A DNA stretch of 64,000 nucleotides, taken from NCBI GenBank assembly GCA_951813545.1, contig OX638352.1, positions 2,170,001 through 2,234,000 on the forward strand, written 5' to 3'. The position numbers were made by a program, and so were the translations under genes. Source of the stretch: an uncultured Poribacteria bacterium (GTDB taxonomy: Bacteria > Poribacteria > WGA-4E > WGA-3G). This document shows, in pieces, positions 17,973-26,535 of this stretch; position 1 is the first letter of the stretch, and every line of letters begins with the position of its first letter. The notes under the pieces are model-generated. The model was not told where the DNA came from. It saw only the letters and a program-made list of their open reading frames with translations, and did no database searches.

Positions 17973-20756
17973 ATGAGAGGGAACAATACAGACATACCGC
18001 GTCCGGAATATCCACGCCCAGACTTCCAACGTGGGACATCAGAAGGCATCGATTGGATCTGCCTCAACGGCACATGGGAATTCGCATTTGATCCCGATGA
18101 TATTGGTGAACAGAACCAATGGTTCGCAACTGAAACGACTGCTGATTCTCCGTGGACATCGCAAATACAAGTCCCTTACCCTTGGGAAAGCCTCGCAGCA
18201 TGGAACGAAGAAGAACAAGCAGACAACGCAAACTACTTAAGCAAAAACGCATATCTTAACCCCGAAGAAGTTACCTGTGGTGGCTTGGACCGTGAAGGAA
18301 ATTACAGAGACGAACCGAGACATACAATTGGATGGTACCGCAGAATAGTCTCAATTCCCGAAAATTGGGGCGATAGACGCGTTATTTTGAAGTTTGGTGC
18401 TGTTGACTGGGAAACGACAGTCTGGGTAAACGGCAACCCAATTGGTAAGAACGAAAATGGGTATTTGCCATTTGAATTTGACATTACGGATGCGCTTACC
18501 CCGGGAGAACCGACACTCATCGTCGTTCGTGCTTATGATGCCCAGGACCACGGCGAACAACTTGCTGGAAAACAGATAGGTTGGTATGTCCGGACCAGCG
18601 GTATCTGGCAAACTGTCTATCTTGAACCGAGAAGTGCAACGCACATTGTGCAATGTCCCATCACGCCTGACATCGATAACGCCTCCGCAACGTTTGCTGT
18701 CAAAATAGACGGAGAGATAGAAAATACAGGGCTAATCCTACGTTGGAATTGCGATGAACTCAGCGGTTCCGTTGAGGTTTCCAGCAATGAGACCCAATTC
18801 ACAGTTAACATTCCTTCCGAGCAACTGCGTTTATGGGACGTAGATACCCCGAACCTCTACAATGTCACCCTTGAATTAGTAGCAAAAGATACCGTCATTG
18901 ACAGGATTTTCACCTACTTTGGGATGCGGAAAGTTTCTATAGCAAAAGCTCCGGGGTCCCCACCCGTTACTGGGGAGGGGGGTGGAGATTATCAGTACAT
19001 ATACCTTAACAACCGCCCTATTTACCTGCTCGGTGCACTGAATCAGTCGTTTAATCCAGAAGGCGTATACACATTCTTGACAGACGAAGCCATCCGCACG
19101 GATGTTGAACGCGCGAAGGAGTTCGGATTCAACTTTCTCCGTCTCCATATTAAAGTGGATGACCCCCGTCTCTACTATTGGGCTGACAAGTTAGGGTTGC
19201 TCTTCATGTGCGATATCCCGAACTTTGGCACCTATACAGAAAAAGCGAAAGAGCGATTTGAGGAAACACTACGCGGGAACATTGCGCGTGATTATAACCA
19301 CCCTTCAATCATCTCTTGGTGCAACTTTAACGAAACTTGGGGGCTTGGTGGTAGGGAATATAGGGAGATGCACGAACGGCAAGAATGGGTGCGTGAGATG
19401 TATCACCTCGCGAAATCATTAGATACGACCCGTCTGATTGAGGACAACTCACCCTGTCTGTACGACCATGTGGAAACGGAGATTAATTCGTGGCACTTCT
19501 ACATCAATGATTATGAACAGGTAAAGGAACATATCGCGAACGTTGTGGAAGAGACGTACCCCGGTTCAGCATTTAATTACGTCGGTGGCAACTTACAAAC
19601 CGATGCCCCCCTAATCAACAGCGAATACGGCGGTATCTCGGCAGGGGCAGGGGATAAAGATGTCTCATGGTGTTTCAAATACCTGACAAATGAACTCCGA
19701 CTTCACCCGAAAATCTGTGGTTATATTTACACTGAGCTACAGGACATTGAGTGGGAACACAACGGCTTCATGAACTATGATAGGTCGGTAAAGGAGTTCG
19801 GATACGACTATCTGGACATTAATGCACTTGACTTTATCGCCATTGATTATCCACCTGGGACGACGGTTGCACCGGGTGATAAGATAAAAGCGGATATCTA
19901 CGCGAGCCATTTCTCACACAAAACTATTACAGACGCAACGCTCCACTGGCAACTCGATACAATGTCTGTAGGGACGAGGTTACCTCGCCCCTACGTCACG
20001 CGCGGACATATCGCTGGAAGTGTTGAGATTCCATTTCCGCAGTACCAAGTACAGAACATTCACCAACTTGAATTCACCATGCCTGACGTTCACTCCGCTG
20101 TCGGTACACTCCACGTCTGGGTAACAGACCACACTGGAACTGTCGTCGCTCGTAACTTCATTAACTTCGAGCACTTCGTTGAAGGTCTCTCAGTAATTGA
20201 AGCAAGCGATTCAGGGCACATTTGTATCAACTATTCCCCTGAAAGCTTATCTAAATCCTCTTGGAATGAATCAATAGTTAACGATCAGCTCTTTTCCGCA
20301 GAAGGAAGCGGCTATGTTGAATATGAGATTCCGTTGCCAGAAGGACTTAGCGCAGCAGATGTTGCGGGGATGGAACTCATTTTTGAAGCATCCAGTTGCT
20401 ATGGTGGTGCACGTCAAACGGAGCCTCAGAAATATCCATCCGATGTGACCGTCTCAGTTAATGGCACCGAAATCAATACTGTGCATATCCCAGATTGTCC
20501 TGCAGACGCACGCGGTGTGCTCTCTTACATCCACGGACAACCCGGTACCTATGGCTATCTTCACAGTGTTAAAGTTGAGCCATCACTCGTTTTGAATGTG
20601 GGGTCCCCGTCCGTTACCGCGGAGAGTCAGGCAAACACATTAACAGTCCGTTACGAAGTGAAAGCGGACGCTGAGGCAAAAGGCGGTTTTGCACTCTATG
20701 GAGCACGCATGGGTAGGTACCCGGCTGGACCACATCTGCTTATCCGTCAAAAATAG
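17973..20756 (+). CDS. Glycoside hydrolase family 2 (beta-galactosidase/glucuronidase-like)
   Basis: This 927-residue retaining glycosidase follows GH2 order: a sugar-binding jelly-roll (about 30-215, with GAVDWETTVWVNG), an immunoglobulin-like domain (about 220-325), and a TIM barrel (about 340-620). The acid/base is Glu454 in WCNFNETWG and the nucleophile is Glu551 in NSEYGG. A further beta-sandwich region extends to the C terminus. No signal peptide is visible, so it may act in the cytoplasm. Substrate could be a beta-galactoside, beta-glucuronide or beta-mannoside. A GGAAAAAA leader precedes the ATG. A 27-bp palindrome is in frame at about residues 666-674. Confidence 0.9.
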   Translation: MRGNNTDIPRPEYPRPDFQRGTSEGIDWICLNGTWEFAFDPDDIGEQNQWFATETTADSPWTSQIQVPYPWESLAAWNEEEQADNANYLSKNAYLNPEEVTCGGLDREGNYRDEPRHTIGWYRRIVSIPENWGDRRVILKFGAVDWETTVWVNGNPIGKNENGYLPFEFDITDALTPGEPTLIVVRAYDAQDHGEQLAGKQIGWYVRTSGIWQTVYLEPRSATHIVQCPITPDIDNASATFAVKIDGEIENTGLILRWNCDELSGSVEVSSNETQFTVNIPSEQLRLWDVDTPNLYNVTLELVAKDTVIDRIFTYFGMRKVSIAKAPGSPPVTGEGGGDYQYIYLNNRPIYLLGALNQSFNPEGVYTFLTDEAIRTDVERAKEFGFNFLRLHIKVDDPRLYYWADKLGLLFMCDIPNFGTYTEKAKERFEETLRGNIARDYNHPSIISWCNFNETWGLGGREYREMHERQEWVREMYHLAKSLDTTRLIEDNSPCLYDHVETEINSWHFYINDYEQVKEHIANVVEETYPGSAFNYVGGNLQTDAPLINSEYGGISAGAGDKDVSWCFKYLTNELRLHPKICGYIYTELQDIEWEHNGFMNYDRSVKEFGYDYLDINALDFIAIDYPPGTTVAPGDKIKADIYASHFSHKTITDATLHWQLDTMSVGTRLPRPYVTRGHIAGSVEIPFPQYQVQNIHQLEFTMPDVHSAVGTLHVWVTDHTGTVVARNFINFEHFVEGLSVIEASDSGHICINYSPESLSKSSWNESIVNDQLFSAEGSGYVEYEIPLPEGLSAADVAGMELIFEASSCYGGARQTEPQKYPSDVTVSVNGTEINTVHIPDCPADARGVLSYIHGQPGTYGYLHSVKVEPSLVLNVGSPSVTAESQANTLTVRYEVKADAEAKGGFALYGARMGRYPAGPHLLIRQK
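19968..19994. repeat. 27-bp palindrome inside the GH2 coding sequence
   Basis: GTAGGGACGAGGT, a central T and ACCTCGCCCCTAC form near-perfect 13-nt arms. It is read in frame as VGTRLPRPY. The same 27-bp unit occurs in the porU-like gene and porV in a different reading frame. Confidence 0.85.
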
Positions 20757-20808
20757 TTATCGGTTATCGGTTATCGGTTTTCAGTTTTCGGTTAAAGAGG
20801 TTTCTGAT
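20755..20808. repeat. TTATCGGTTATCGG tandem-type repeat
   Basis: Several overlapping GTTATCG units are followed by GGTTTTCAGTTTTCGGTTAAAGAGG, immediately after the GH2 stop. This is a member of the TCAGTTATCAG family. Confidence 0.55.
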
Positions 20809-20884
20809 GACGATAGCATAACGAAGGCTAGCACTTGTTGCCAACTTCAACTGAGAAAGTTTTTTTAATATCGTGTTTCTGCTC

Positions 20885-21007
20885 TGCCTTCCATTACATT
20901 ATAGGCAGGCACACCCAAAAATAGTCCGTAATGTAATGGAGGACGGATATACGGAAATAACCGTTTTTTAGCAAAAACACCTAACCGAACCGCAAGGAAA
21001 ATTAAAA
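20885..21007 (-). repeat. Dispersed repeat, CCTTGCGGTTCG family, copy B
   Basis: On the minus strand it begins TTTTAATTTTCCTTGCGG, then GTTCGGTTAGG, and later contains CCGTATATCCGTCCTCC. It ends directly before the hydroxyacid dehydrogenase ATG, so it supplies that gene's leader. Confidence 0.75.
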
Positions 21008-21008
21008 A

Positions 21009-22085
21009 ATGGCAAGTCCTGAATTTGTATTTACACGTCATCCCAATTTGGAAGTTTCTTGGCCCTTCGTCCACGAACAGATGGTGAATCGGTTAGAAGA
21101 ACTCGGCGTAACGCTTGTTCTCAATACCAGCAGCCGAGATCCAATTCACGAACAGGTCGACTTAAGCGAAACCATCGGCATATCCCACTTCGGTGGAAAC
21201 TTGACCGAAGCATGTATCGCAGCAGCTCCAAAGCTCAAAGTGCTCGGAGCAATGACAGACAATTCCGGGCACGGTATCCCGTATGAGGCACTTCAAGCAC
21301 GTGGTATCCCTGTCATTGAATCGACGCGCGCCTGGTCACAATCTGTGGCAGAATGTGCCTTTGGTCTCGCTTTATCTTCGCTGCGTCGGACAGCACAGTG
21401 GCACTTGAAGATGGCAAACGGTGAAAAACTATGGGATTGGGAAAACCCAATATGGGGTGATAAACTCCCTGTCGCGCACCAATTTTGCGACGATCCAGAC
21501 TTTGTCAACGGCGACCTTGGCACCAAAAACGTTGGTGTCATTGGGCTTGGTCAGATTGGACGGAAAATCGCGCAATGGTGTAGGGTTTTCGGGGCAACGG
21601 TGACAGGTTTTGATCCGTATGTATCGGACGAACTCCTTCGAGAATGGGATGTGCAACGCGCCGACATGGACACACTCGCTGATAGTTCCGATATCGTCTT
21701 CGTAGCGGTTCCGCCGACACCCTCAGCGCGCCATCTGTTGAATAGAGAACGAATCTATCACTTGCGGAAGGGCAGCCTGGTTGTTGTGATTACGCGCGCT
21801 CATGCCGTAGACATGGAAGCATTGCGTGAACGGATTGTGAAGGACGAACTTGCAGGTGCATTCGATGTTTATGACACCGAACCAGTTCCTGTTGATGATG
21901 AACTTCGCAATCGGGATAATGTTGTTCACACACCACATATCGCAGGAAGGACAGAAGATTCTAACCTACGCGTGGCGGATATGACCGTGGATGATTTTGT
22001 GCGGGTGTTGAAAGGTGAAACACCAATAGGTGCTTTAACACCAAAAGCTGTTGAAGTGAGAACTTCGCCCACCCCAAGTCAGTAA
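21009..22085 (+). CDS. D-2-hydroxyacid dehydrogenase (NAD-dependent)
   Basis: This 358-residue enzyme interconverts a 2-keto acid and its D-2-hydroxy acid. The NAD-binding motif GLGQIG is at residues 179-184. The family catalytic residues appear in ITRAHAVD (Arg), DTEPVP (Glu) and TPHIAG (His310). Residues 1-130 form the substrate domain. Relatives include phosphoglycerate, glyoxylate and formate dehydrogenases; the precise substrate is unknown. The leader lies inside a dispersed repeat and lacks a clear ribosome site. Confidence 0.9.
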   Translation: MASPEFVFTRHPNLEVSWPFVHEQMVNRLEELGVTLVLNTSSRDPIHEQVDLSETIGISHFGGNLTEACIAAAPKLKVLGAMTDNSGHGIPYEALQARGIPVIESTRAWSQSVAECAFGLALSSLRRTAQWHLKMANGEKLWDWENPIWGDKLPVAHQFCDDPDFVNGDLGTKNVGVIGLGQIGRKIAQWCRVFGATVTGFDPYVSDELLREWDVQRADMDTLADSSDIVFVAVPPTPSARHLLNRERIYHLRKGSLVVVITRAHAVDMEALRERIVKDELAGAFDVYDTEPVPVDDELRNRDNVVHTPHIAGRTEDSNLRVADMTVDDFVRVLKGETPIGALTPKAVEVRTSPTPSQ

Positions 22086-22091
22086 CATTGA

Positions 22092-22165
22092 ATAGTTATC
22101 AGTCATCAGTTAGAGAGGTTTTCATTAAACAAAACACCTCTTAACTGATGACTGACAACTGATAT
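22092..22165. repeat. Inverted TCAGTCATCAGTTA repeat
   Basis: TCAGTCATCAGTTA...AGAGGTTTT and AAAACACCTCTTAACTGATGACTGA are long imperfect inverted arms around a short centre. It lies after the hydroxyacid dehydrogenase stop and could act as a terminator hairpin. Confidence 0.65.
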
Positions 22166-22196
22166 CCTTTAAAAATGTCAACCGAAACAGTGAACT

Positions 22197-23190
22197 CATA
22201 GCGAGTACGCGTTATGAATGGTTGAAAGTTATCCGCAAGTTAATCATAGAATAAGCTAAATGGCGAAACCCTAACCGGGTCTCTTTGAGTTTATCGTAGC
22301 TCAGTGCGAGTCTTCGGTAAGTATCCTGCCATCCGAAAGTTCGCTCGACTTTATATCGTAGTTTGTATATGTCTTTGTTAAACCAGCGGAACATGCGGGC
22401 AATAACGATAGGTTCTTTAGCATTGCGCTTGTTGGGATAGATCACGGGGGTCAGTCCGTGTTCTCTAATGATCTTATGATTCGCCTTGGCGTCAAATGCC
22501 GAGTCAAGCGTGAGTGCGGAGCCGCACAGGTCCATACCCATCCGTTGACTAAAAGCGATGAGATCCCTGAAGGCTTCGGGCAAAATGGTTGTATCATGTT
22601 CATTGATGGGTCTAATCGTTGTCGGGCCTATGATAAACCCGTGATTATCGGTAAGAGTTAGCTCTTTTTCGCCTTTCTGGTGTTTGTGTCCTGAATAACC
22701 GATGCCGGCACCCCCTTTTTTACGACCGTGTTCGACCCATCTCCATGAACGCAGGTCGTATCAAGTTGATCGGTATCAAGCAAGTGTATCACGGACGCCT
22801 CAAAAAGGTTCTCATACGAGCCATCTTTGGACCAGCGATGATGCCATTTATAGACATTCGACCAATGCAGTTCATTGCGCCGGGTTCGGAGTTGATTCCA
22901 TTGAATGCCCGTATGTAAAACATAGAGGATATAGTTGAATATCTTATAGAAGGAGAGTTTCGGCTTCGGACCTTTGATACGTTTCGATAGATGTGGCAAG
23001 ATATACTCATTAAAATCCTTGCGCGAAACCTGTTTCGGAATACCATTGTATCTCGGCGACTTTTGAGATTCAGCTGTCATAAGAGCACCTTTCATAAAGT
23101 AAATGGGTATCAAATGTGGAAAATAAAGGGACATAAAGTGTCGCCTTTTATTCCACTATTTTACAACATTTCTATGTTTTACTCAATATG
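22197..23190 (-). mobile_element. IS5-like insertion sequence (ends tentative)
   Basis: It encloses a transposase read in two frames. Proposed ends are CATAGCGAGTA (22197-22207) and TACTCAATATG (23180-23190), an imperfect inverted repeat with 9 of 13 matches when extended. ACT flanks both sides (22194-22196 and 23191-23193). The resulting length of 994 bp is normal for the family. The ends rest on weak repeats and may be off by some bases. Confidence 0.6.
22212..23080 (-). CDS. IS5-family transposase, expressed by -1 frameshift
   Basis: The N-terminal part (start at about 23080 after AAAGGTG; the frame opens at 23134) reads to KWHHRWSKDGSYENLF and VHGDGSN, which carries the first catalytic Asp. 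At AAAAAAG (22721-22715) a -1 slip gives KKGGAGIGYSGHKHQKGEKE and continues without a stop through LDSAFDA (second Asp) to RYKVERTFGW (Glu of the Y-R-E signature) and AYSMINLR. Without the slip the first frame stops at 22658. The product is about 290 residues, normal for this group. This looks like programmed frameshifting, not decay. Confidence 0.85.
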
Positions 23191-24279
23191 ACTTCAGTAT
23201 ATAAAAACCTCATTCGTCCAGACATCGCGGACATGGCACCTTATACTCCTATCGTGCCGTTTGATGTACTCAGCCAACGCCTCAACAAATCCCCTGAGAA
23301 TATCATTAAACTTGACGCAAATGAGAACCCTTACGGTCCTTCACCGCTCATATACCAAGCGTTGGCAAACGAAACTTATTATCACATATATCCAGACCCG
23401 GATAGTACAGCACTCCGTCAGGCACTAAGCCAATACACAGGTATAGAGGCAACCAACATCGTCGCCGGGCATGGCGCAGACGAACTGATTGATCTCATAA
23501 TCAGGCTATTTATTGTTCCCGATGATGCGGTCATTAACTGCCCCCCAACGTTTGGAATGTACCGTTTCGACACAGAGCTTAACGGCGGGAGAGTAATTGA
23601 CATTGAGAGAAAAGCAGACTTTTCGTTAGACACTAAAAAGATAGTTGAAATCGTTAACAGCGATAGCAATATCAAGATTCTTTTTGTTACAAGCCCAAAC
23701 AATCCTGATGGTGGTGTTCTTGACGATGCGTGCCTTCGACAGTTGCTTCAGCTCCCCTTAATCGCTGTGTTAGATGAAGCCTATATTGAATTTACAGGGA
23801 AAAGTCGTGCGGACTGGGTTTTAGAACATGAAAACCTGATTGTGCTTCGGACATTCAGCAAGTGGGCAGGACTTGCAGGATTGCGAGTAGGCTATGGTAT
23901 CTTTTCGCATTGGATCATTTCACATCTGTTGAAGATTAAGCAGCCCTACAACTTAAACGTCGCTGGAACAACCGCGGCGTTAGCTTCGTTGGCAGACGTG
24001 TCTAAACTGCAGGAGAACGTACAGAAAATCGTAGCAGAACGTGGTAGGCTTTATCAGGCATTGCAGGAATTTGATTTCTTAGAGCCGTATCCGAGCCATG
24101 CGAACTTTATTCTCTCACGGGTTATTGGAAGAGATGCAGCAGAATTGAAAGCAACATTAGCTGAACGGGGGATTCTCATCCGATATTTTAACACACCACG
24201 CCTACGAGACCATGTCCGGATTAGCGTTGGCACGCCATCGCAAACGTCTGTCCTCCTGGAAGCACTCTCAACCCTATAG
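23188..24279 (+). CDS. hisC: Histidinol-phosphate aminotransferase
   Basis: This 363-residue PLP enzyme of fold type I moves the amino group between glutamate and imidazole acetol phosphate in histidine synthesis. It may also act on aromatic amino acids. Motifs are LDANENPYGPSP near residue 48, TSPNNPDGG (about 170), LDEAYIEF, and the PLP lysine Lys225 in TFSKWAGLAGLRVGYG. The C-terminal VRISVGTP arginine motif is present. The start lies at the edge of the IS5-like element with no ribosome site. Another in-frame ATG is at codon 16. The 3' end overlaps ispH by 6 bp in convergent orientation. No other his gene is nearby. Confidence 0.9.
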   Translation: MTSVYKNLIRPDIADMAPYTPIVPFDVLSQRLNKSPENIIKLDANENPYGPSPLIYQALANETYYHIYPDPDSTALRQALSQYTGIEATNIVAGHGADELIDLIIRLFIVPDDAVINCPPTFGMYRFDTELNGGRVIDIERKADFSLDTKKIVEIVNSDSNIKILFVTSPNNPDGGVLDDACLRQLLQLPLIAVLDEAYIEFTGKSRADWVLEHENLIVLRTFSKWAGLAGLRVGYGIFSHWIISHLLKIKQPYNLNVAGTTAALASLADVSKLQENVQKIVAERGRLYQALQEFDFLEPYPSHANFILSRVIGRDAAELKATLAERGILIRYFNTPRLRDHVRISVGTPSQTSVLLEALSTL

Positions 24280-25515
24280 GAACGGTTCTAACACGTCCTC
24301 TACCGACCGGGTATCCGGAAACCATCCGACGATCTTCTGCAATACCTCATCAAGCAACACATCAGGGCAAGAAGCACCAGCGGTCAGCACAATGTCAGTG
24401 GGTGTTTGCTGATCCGTCTCGGTTTTCTGAAAAAGCCAATCCTCTGTAGTCTGTACCTGTTTAGTTTCTAATTCGAGATGCCGAATGCGTCTCGGACTGA
24501 GGAGTTCGTCTGCGTCTCGGATAAAATAGGTCGGAAGATGTTGTTGGCAGAGTTCCACAAGATGGCTCGTATTGGAGGAATTATAGCCACCAACGACAAC
24601 CGCCATATCACCACCATCAGCAATAAGTGCAAGTGTTGCATCCTGATTTTCTTTAGTAGCGTAACAGAGAGTGTCTCTCGTATCGGCAAAATGTGAAGAC
24701 ATCTCGGTTTCTCCGTATGTTGCCCTGATCGTATCCTGCAGCAAGTTGGCAATTGCTTCTGTTTCTGTCGCGAGCATCGTTGTCTGGTTGACCACACCGA
24801 TACGTTTCAGGTGAACGATAGGATCAAAGCCCGGAGAGAAACGGTCTGCGAACTTTTCAAAAAAGAACGAGGTATCCGCCTCACCGGAGATGACTTTTGC
24901 CAAATCCCGTGCTTCTTCAAGATTCCGAACGACAACAACAGGAGCACTTGCTTGTGCATGGGAAAACGTCGCGCGAGTTTCTTCATGGTAGCGCTTTCCA
25001 TGAATAACGACGGTGTAATCTTGCTTACCAATCTCCTCACTTCGCCGCCAAACTTTTTCGACGAACGGACAGGTCGTGTTATAGGCAGTGAGGGTGACAC
25101 CGCGCGCCTTGAGAGCTTGTTCTATCTCAAGCGTGGTCCCAAAGGCAGGAACGATGACAACATCATCCGGCATTAAAATATCAAAAGGGAGGAGTGGCGT
25201 GCCAGCGGTATCCATTAGGAATTGGACCCCGCGCTGTCTTAGGTTTTCGTTGACCCGTGGATTGTGAATAATTTCGGACAACAGGAAGATACGTTTGTCT
25301 GGATTTTCTGCCAACGCCTGATACGCGATTTCAATAGCATTTTCGACACCATAGCAGAAACCGAAGTGACGAGCGATTTTAAAACGAATGGGACCAAAGT
25401 TCAATAATGTAGGCGAAAGATCTCGTTTTCGAGCGTCAGTTTCTCGACGCGCGTGTTTAACCACAGAAATAACGGGGCTATGGTAGAAGTGAGGTAGTTT
25501 AAAAGTTCGGGGCAT
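24274..25515 (-). CDS. ispH: 4-Hydroxy-3-methylbut-2-enyl diphosphate reductase
   Basis: This [4Fe-4S] enzyme performs the last step of the MEP isoprenoid pathway, making IPP and DMAPP from HMBPP. Cluster cysteines appear in HFGFCYGVENA, TTCPFV and AGASCPD. HNPRVN and NSSNTSHL are substrate-binding motifs. The ATG at 25515 gives 413 residues. A TTG at 25404 (residue 38) gives a more usual N terminus (MNFGPIRFKIA) and overlaps the stop of the preceding small ORF as TTGA, suggesting translational coupling; that start may be the true one. It appears to share the rpmH transcript. Confidence 0.93.
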   Translation of the reverse strand: MPRTFKLPHFYHSPVISVVKHARRETDARKRDLSPTLLNFGPIRFKIARHFGFCYGVENAIEIAYQALAENPDKRIFLLSEIIHNPRVNENLRQRGVQFLMDTAGTPLLPFDILMPDDVVIVPAFGTTLEIEQALKARGVTLTAYNTTCPFVEKVWRRSEEIGKQDYTVVIHGKRYHEETRATFSHAQASAPVVVVRNLEEARDLAKVISGEADTSFFFEKFADRFSPGFDPIVHLKRIGVVNQTTMLATETEAIANLLQDTIRATYGETEMSSHFADTRDTLCYATKENQDATLALIADGGDMAVVVGGYNSSNTSHLVELCQQHLPTYFIRDADELLSPRRIRHLELETKQVQTTEDWLFQKTETDQQTPTDIVLTAGASCPDVLLDEVLQKIVGWFPDTRSVEDVLEPFL

Positions 25516-25664
25516 TCGCGCTTTTCATCCTCGGACAAGATGTGAGAATGAACTTTCCTCGTTGCTATAATGTAGGTTTCCGGTGTTTCGAGCCTGCTTG
25601 CTTCATGGGGCACTACAGTAGTGAAACTGGTACTTAGCACTTGAAATCCATATCGCTTTAACAA
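25401..25664 (-). CDS. 86-residue hypothetical protein between rpmH and ispH
   Basis: The TTG start lies 6 nt after the rpmH stop, and the TGA stop overlaps a possible ispH start. The product has mixed composition, including ATRKVHSHILSEDEKRE and a hydrophobic LTSTIAPLFLWLNT stretch. No family is recognised. RNase P protein (rnpA) usually occupies this place after rpmH, but this product is not Arg-rich and lacks the RNR motif. It may be a real coupled gene or merely an open frame overlapping the ispH N terminus. Confidence 0.4.
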   Translation of the reverse strand: MLKRYGFQVLSTSFTTVVPHEASRLETPETYIIATRKVHSHILSEDEKRECPELLNYLTSTIAPLFLWLNTRVEKLTLENEIFRLHY

Positions 25665-25670
25665 TGTTCT

Positions 25671-25805
25671 TTAGGCACTCAAGGTTTTCCGCCCTTTAGC
25701 ACGCCTGCGGGCAAGAGTTTGCCTCCCATGACGCGTAGACATCCGTTTACGGAAGCCTAATTTATTTTTCCTTTTCCGACGATGTGGTTGATATGTGCGT
25801 TTCAT
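25671..25805 (-). CDS. rpmH: 50S ribosomal protein L34
   Basis: The 44-residue product [20 protein letters not shown]... has full family length and the invariant L34 sequence pattern, ending [12 protein letters not shown]. The start at 25805 follows AGAGGTGATG. An upstream in-frame extension to 25892 is not needed. Its divergent position relative to dnaA marks the origin region. Confidence 0.97.
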   Translation of the reverse strand: MKRTYQPHRRKRKNKLGFRKRMSTRHGRQTLARRRAKGRKTLSA

Positions 25806-25919
25806 GAACATCACCTCTTTTCTGTCTTGGTTCTGTTTTAATACCGAGTGAATGTTGAATTTGCATCCTGCCTCGGTGGTTGTGTCTTTCACCAGAGCGG
25901 TATCATATTTCGCTTTAAA

Positions 25920-25948
25920 ATAATACGCTATTTTTGGACGTTTGTCAA
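25920..25948 (-). promoter_or_regulatory. rpmH promoter
   Basis: TTGACA (25948-25943), 17 nt and TATTAT (25925-25920) on the minus strand, about 115 nt before the rpmH ATG. The surrounding 25,806-26,180 stretch holds no gene; it is AT-rich, with additional TTGACA-like hexamers on the plus strand near 26,011 and 26,105. Confidence 0.75.
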
Positions 25949-26182
25949 ATTTTTCGCTACTTTTTCCAGCGTCTACCTCCTGCTAGTAGACGCGATTTAT
26001 AAGCGCGCGGTTGACAGTGTATCATTAATTGTAAAATCTACTATAGTTTTAAAATATCTCCCGGATTTTGAATGTTCTTTTCGTCCCTACCCTTAAAAAA
26101 ACACTTGACAAAATTTTAATGTTAGTCCAAAATATAGCTTAAGACACGAATTTGAAAAATTTAAAATTTTTCATAAAAAGTG

Positions 26183-26211
26183 TTGACATTTCTGCAATAA
26201 AATGATATGAT
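26183..26211 (+). promoter_or_regulatory. Consensus promoter upstream of the omega RNA region
   Basis: TTGACA (26183-26188), a 17-nt spacer and TATGAT (26206-26211) point toward the IsrB locus. Transcription would start near 26,218, just before the structured region. It may be the old dnaA promoter, now reading the insertion first. Confidence 0.75.
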
Positions 26212-26239
26212 ATTTTCGTATAAGTTTGACTTAAGAGTT

Positions 26240-26535
26240 AGGTTGGGTTAGACAGAAGATGAAAATCATAAGCTTGCGATGCAGAAATCCTCGGTTCTTC
26301 AGGATGCCTGAACACTCCTAGATCCGAGTCAACTACCTCCCCCTAAAGGGTGAGGCTTGTGCAAAGCGTAGCCAAACGTTCCCTGCATAGGACGAAACAG
26401 TTTTCTACAGTAAAATATCGCGGTATCTTGGCGTGGCAGCCAGCACGATGTTTCGGATGCTCCCCAAGTCTGATTCCTCTCGGATACTGTGATCTGGATG
26501 GGGAAATATACAACCCGAAAGGGAACTTACAAACT
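26240..26535 (+). ncRNA. Putative omega RNA of the IsrB element
   Basis: About 300 nt of structured non-coding sequence sits directly upstream of isrB, where IscB/IsrB guide RNAs are encoded. Visible helices include CTCGG/CCGAG enclosing TTCAGG/CCTGAA (about 26,289-26,330) and a CCCT/AGGG hairpin near 26,340-26,350. In this family the guide is at the 5' end and matches DNA flanking the element's left end. The exact ends of the RNA and guide cannot be set here. Confidence 0.6.

Noticed and set aside
17859..22165. CRISPR-like repeat array
   Set aside because: The repeats are isolated and palindromic, without regular spacers or cas genes.
22212..23134. Transposase pseudogene with a frameshift
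   Set aside because: The break is exactly at AAAAAAG, a standard -1 slippery site, and both frames are otherwise intact, so programmed frameshifting explains it better.
25848..26096. 82-codon ORF on the plus strand upstream of rpmH
   Set aside because: It overlaps the rpmH promoter and leader, lacks a ribosome site and looks random.
26350..26535. 62-codon N-terminal extension of the IsrB protein
   Set aside because: Family proteins begin at the PLMP domain (MFVIVVDKNQNP), and the upstream part overlaps the structured RNA region.
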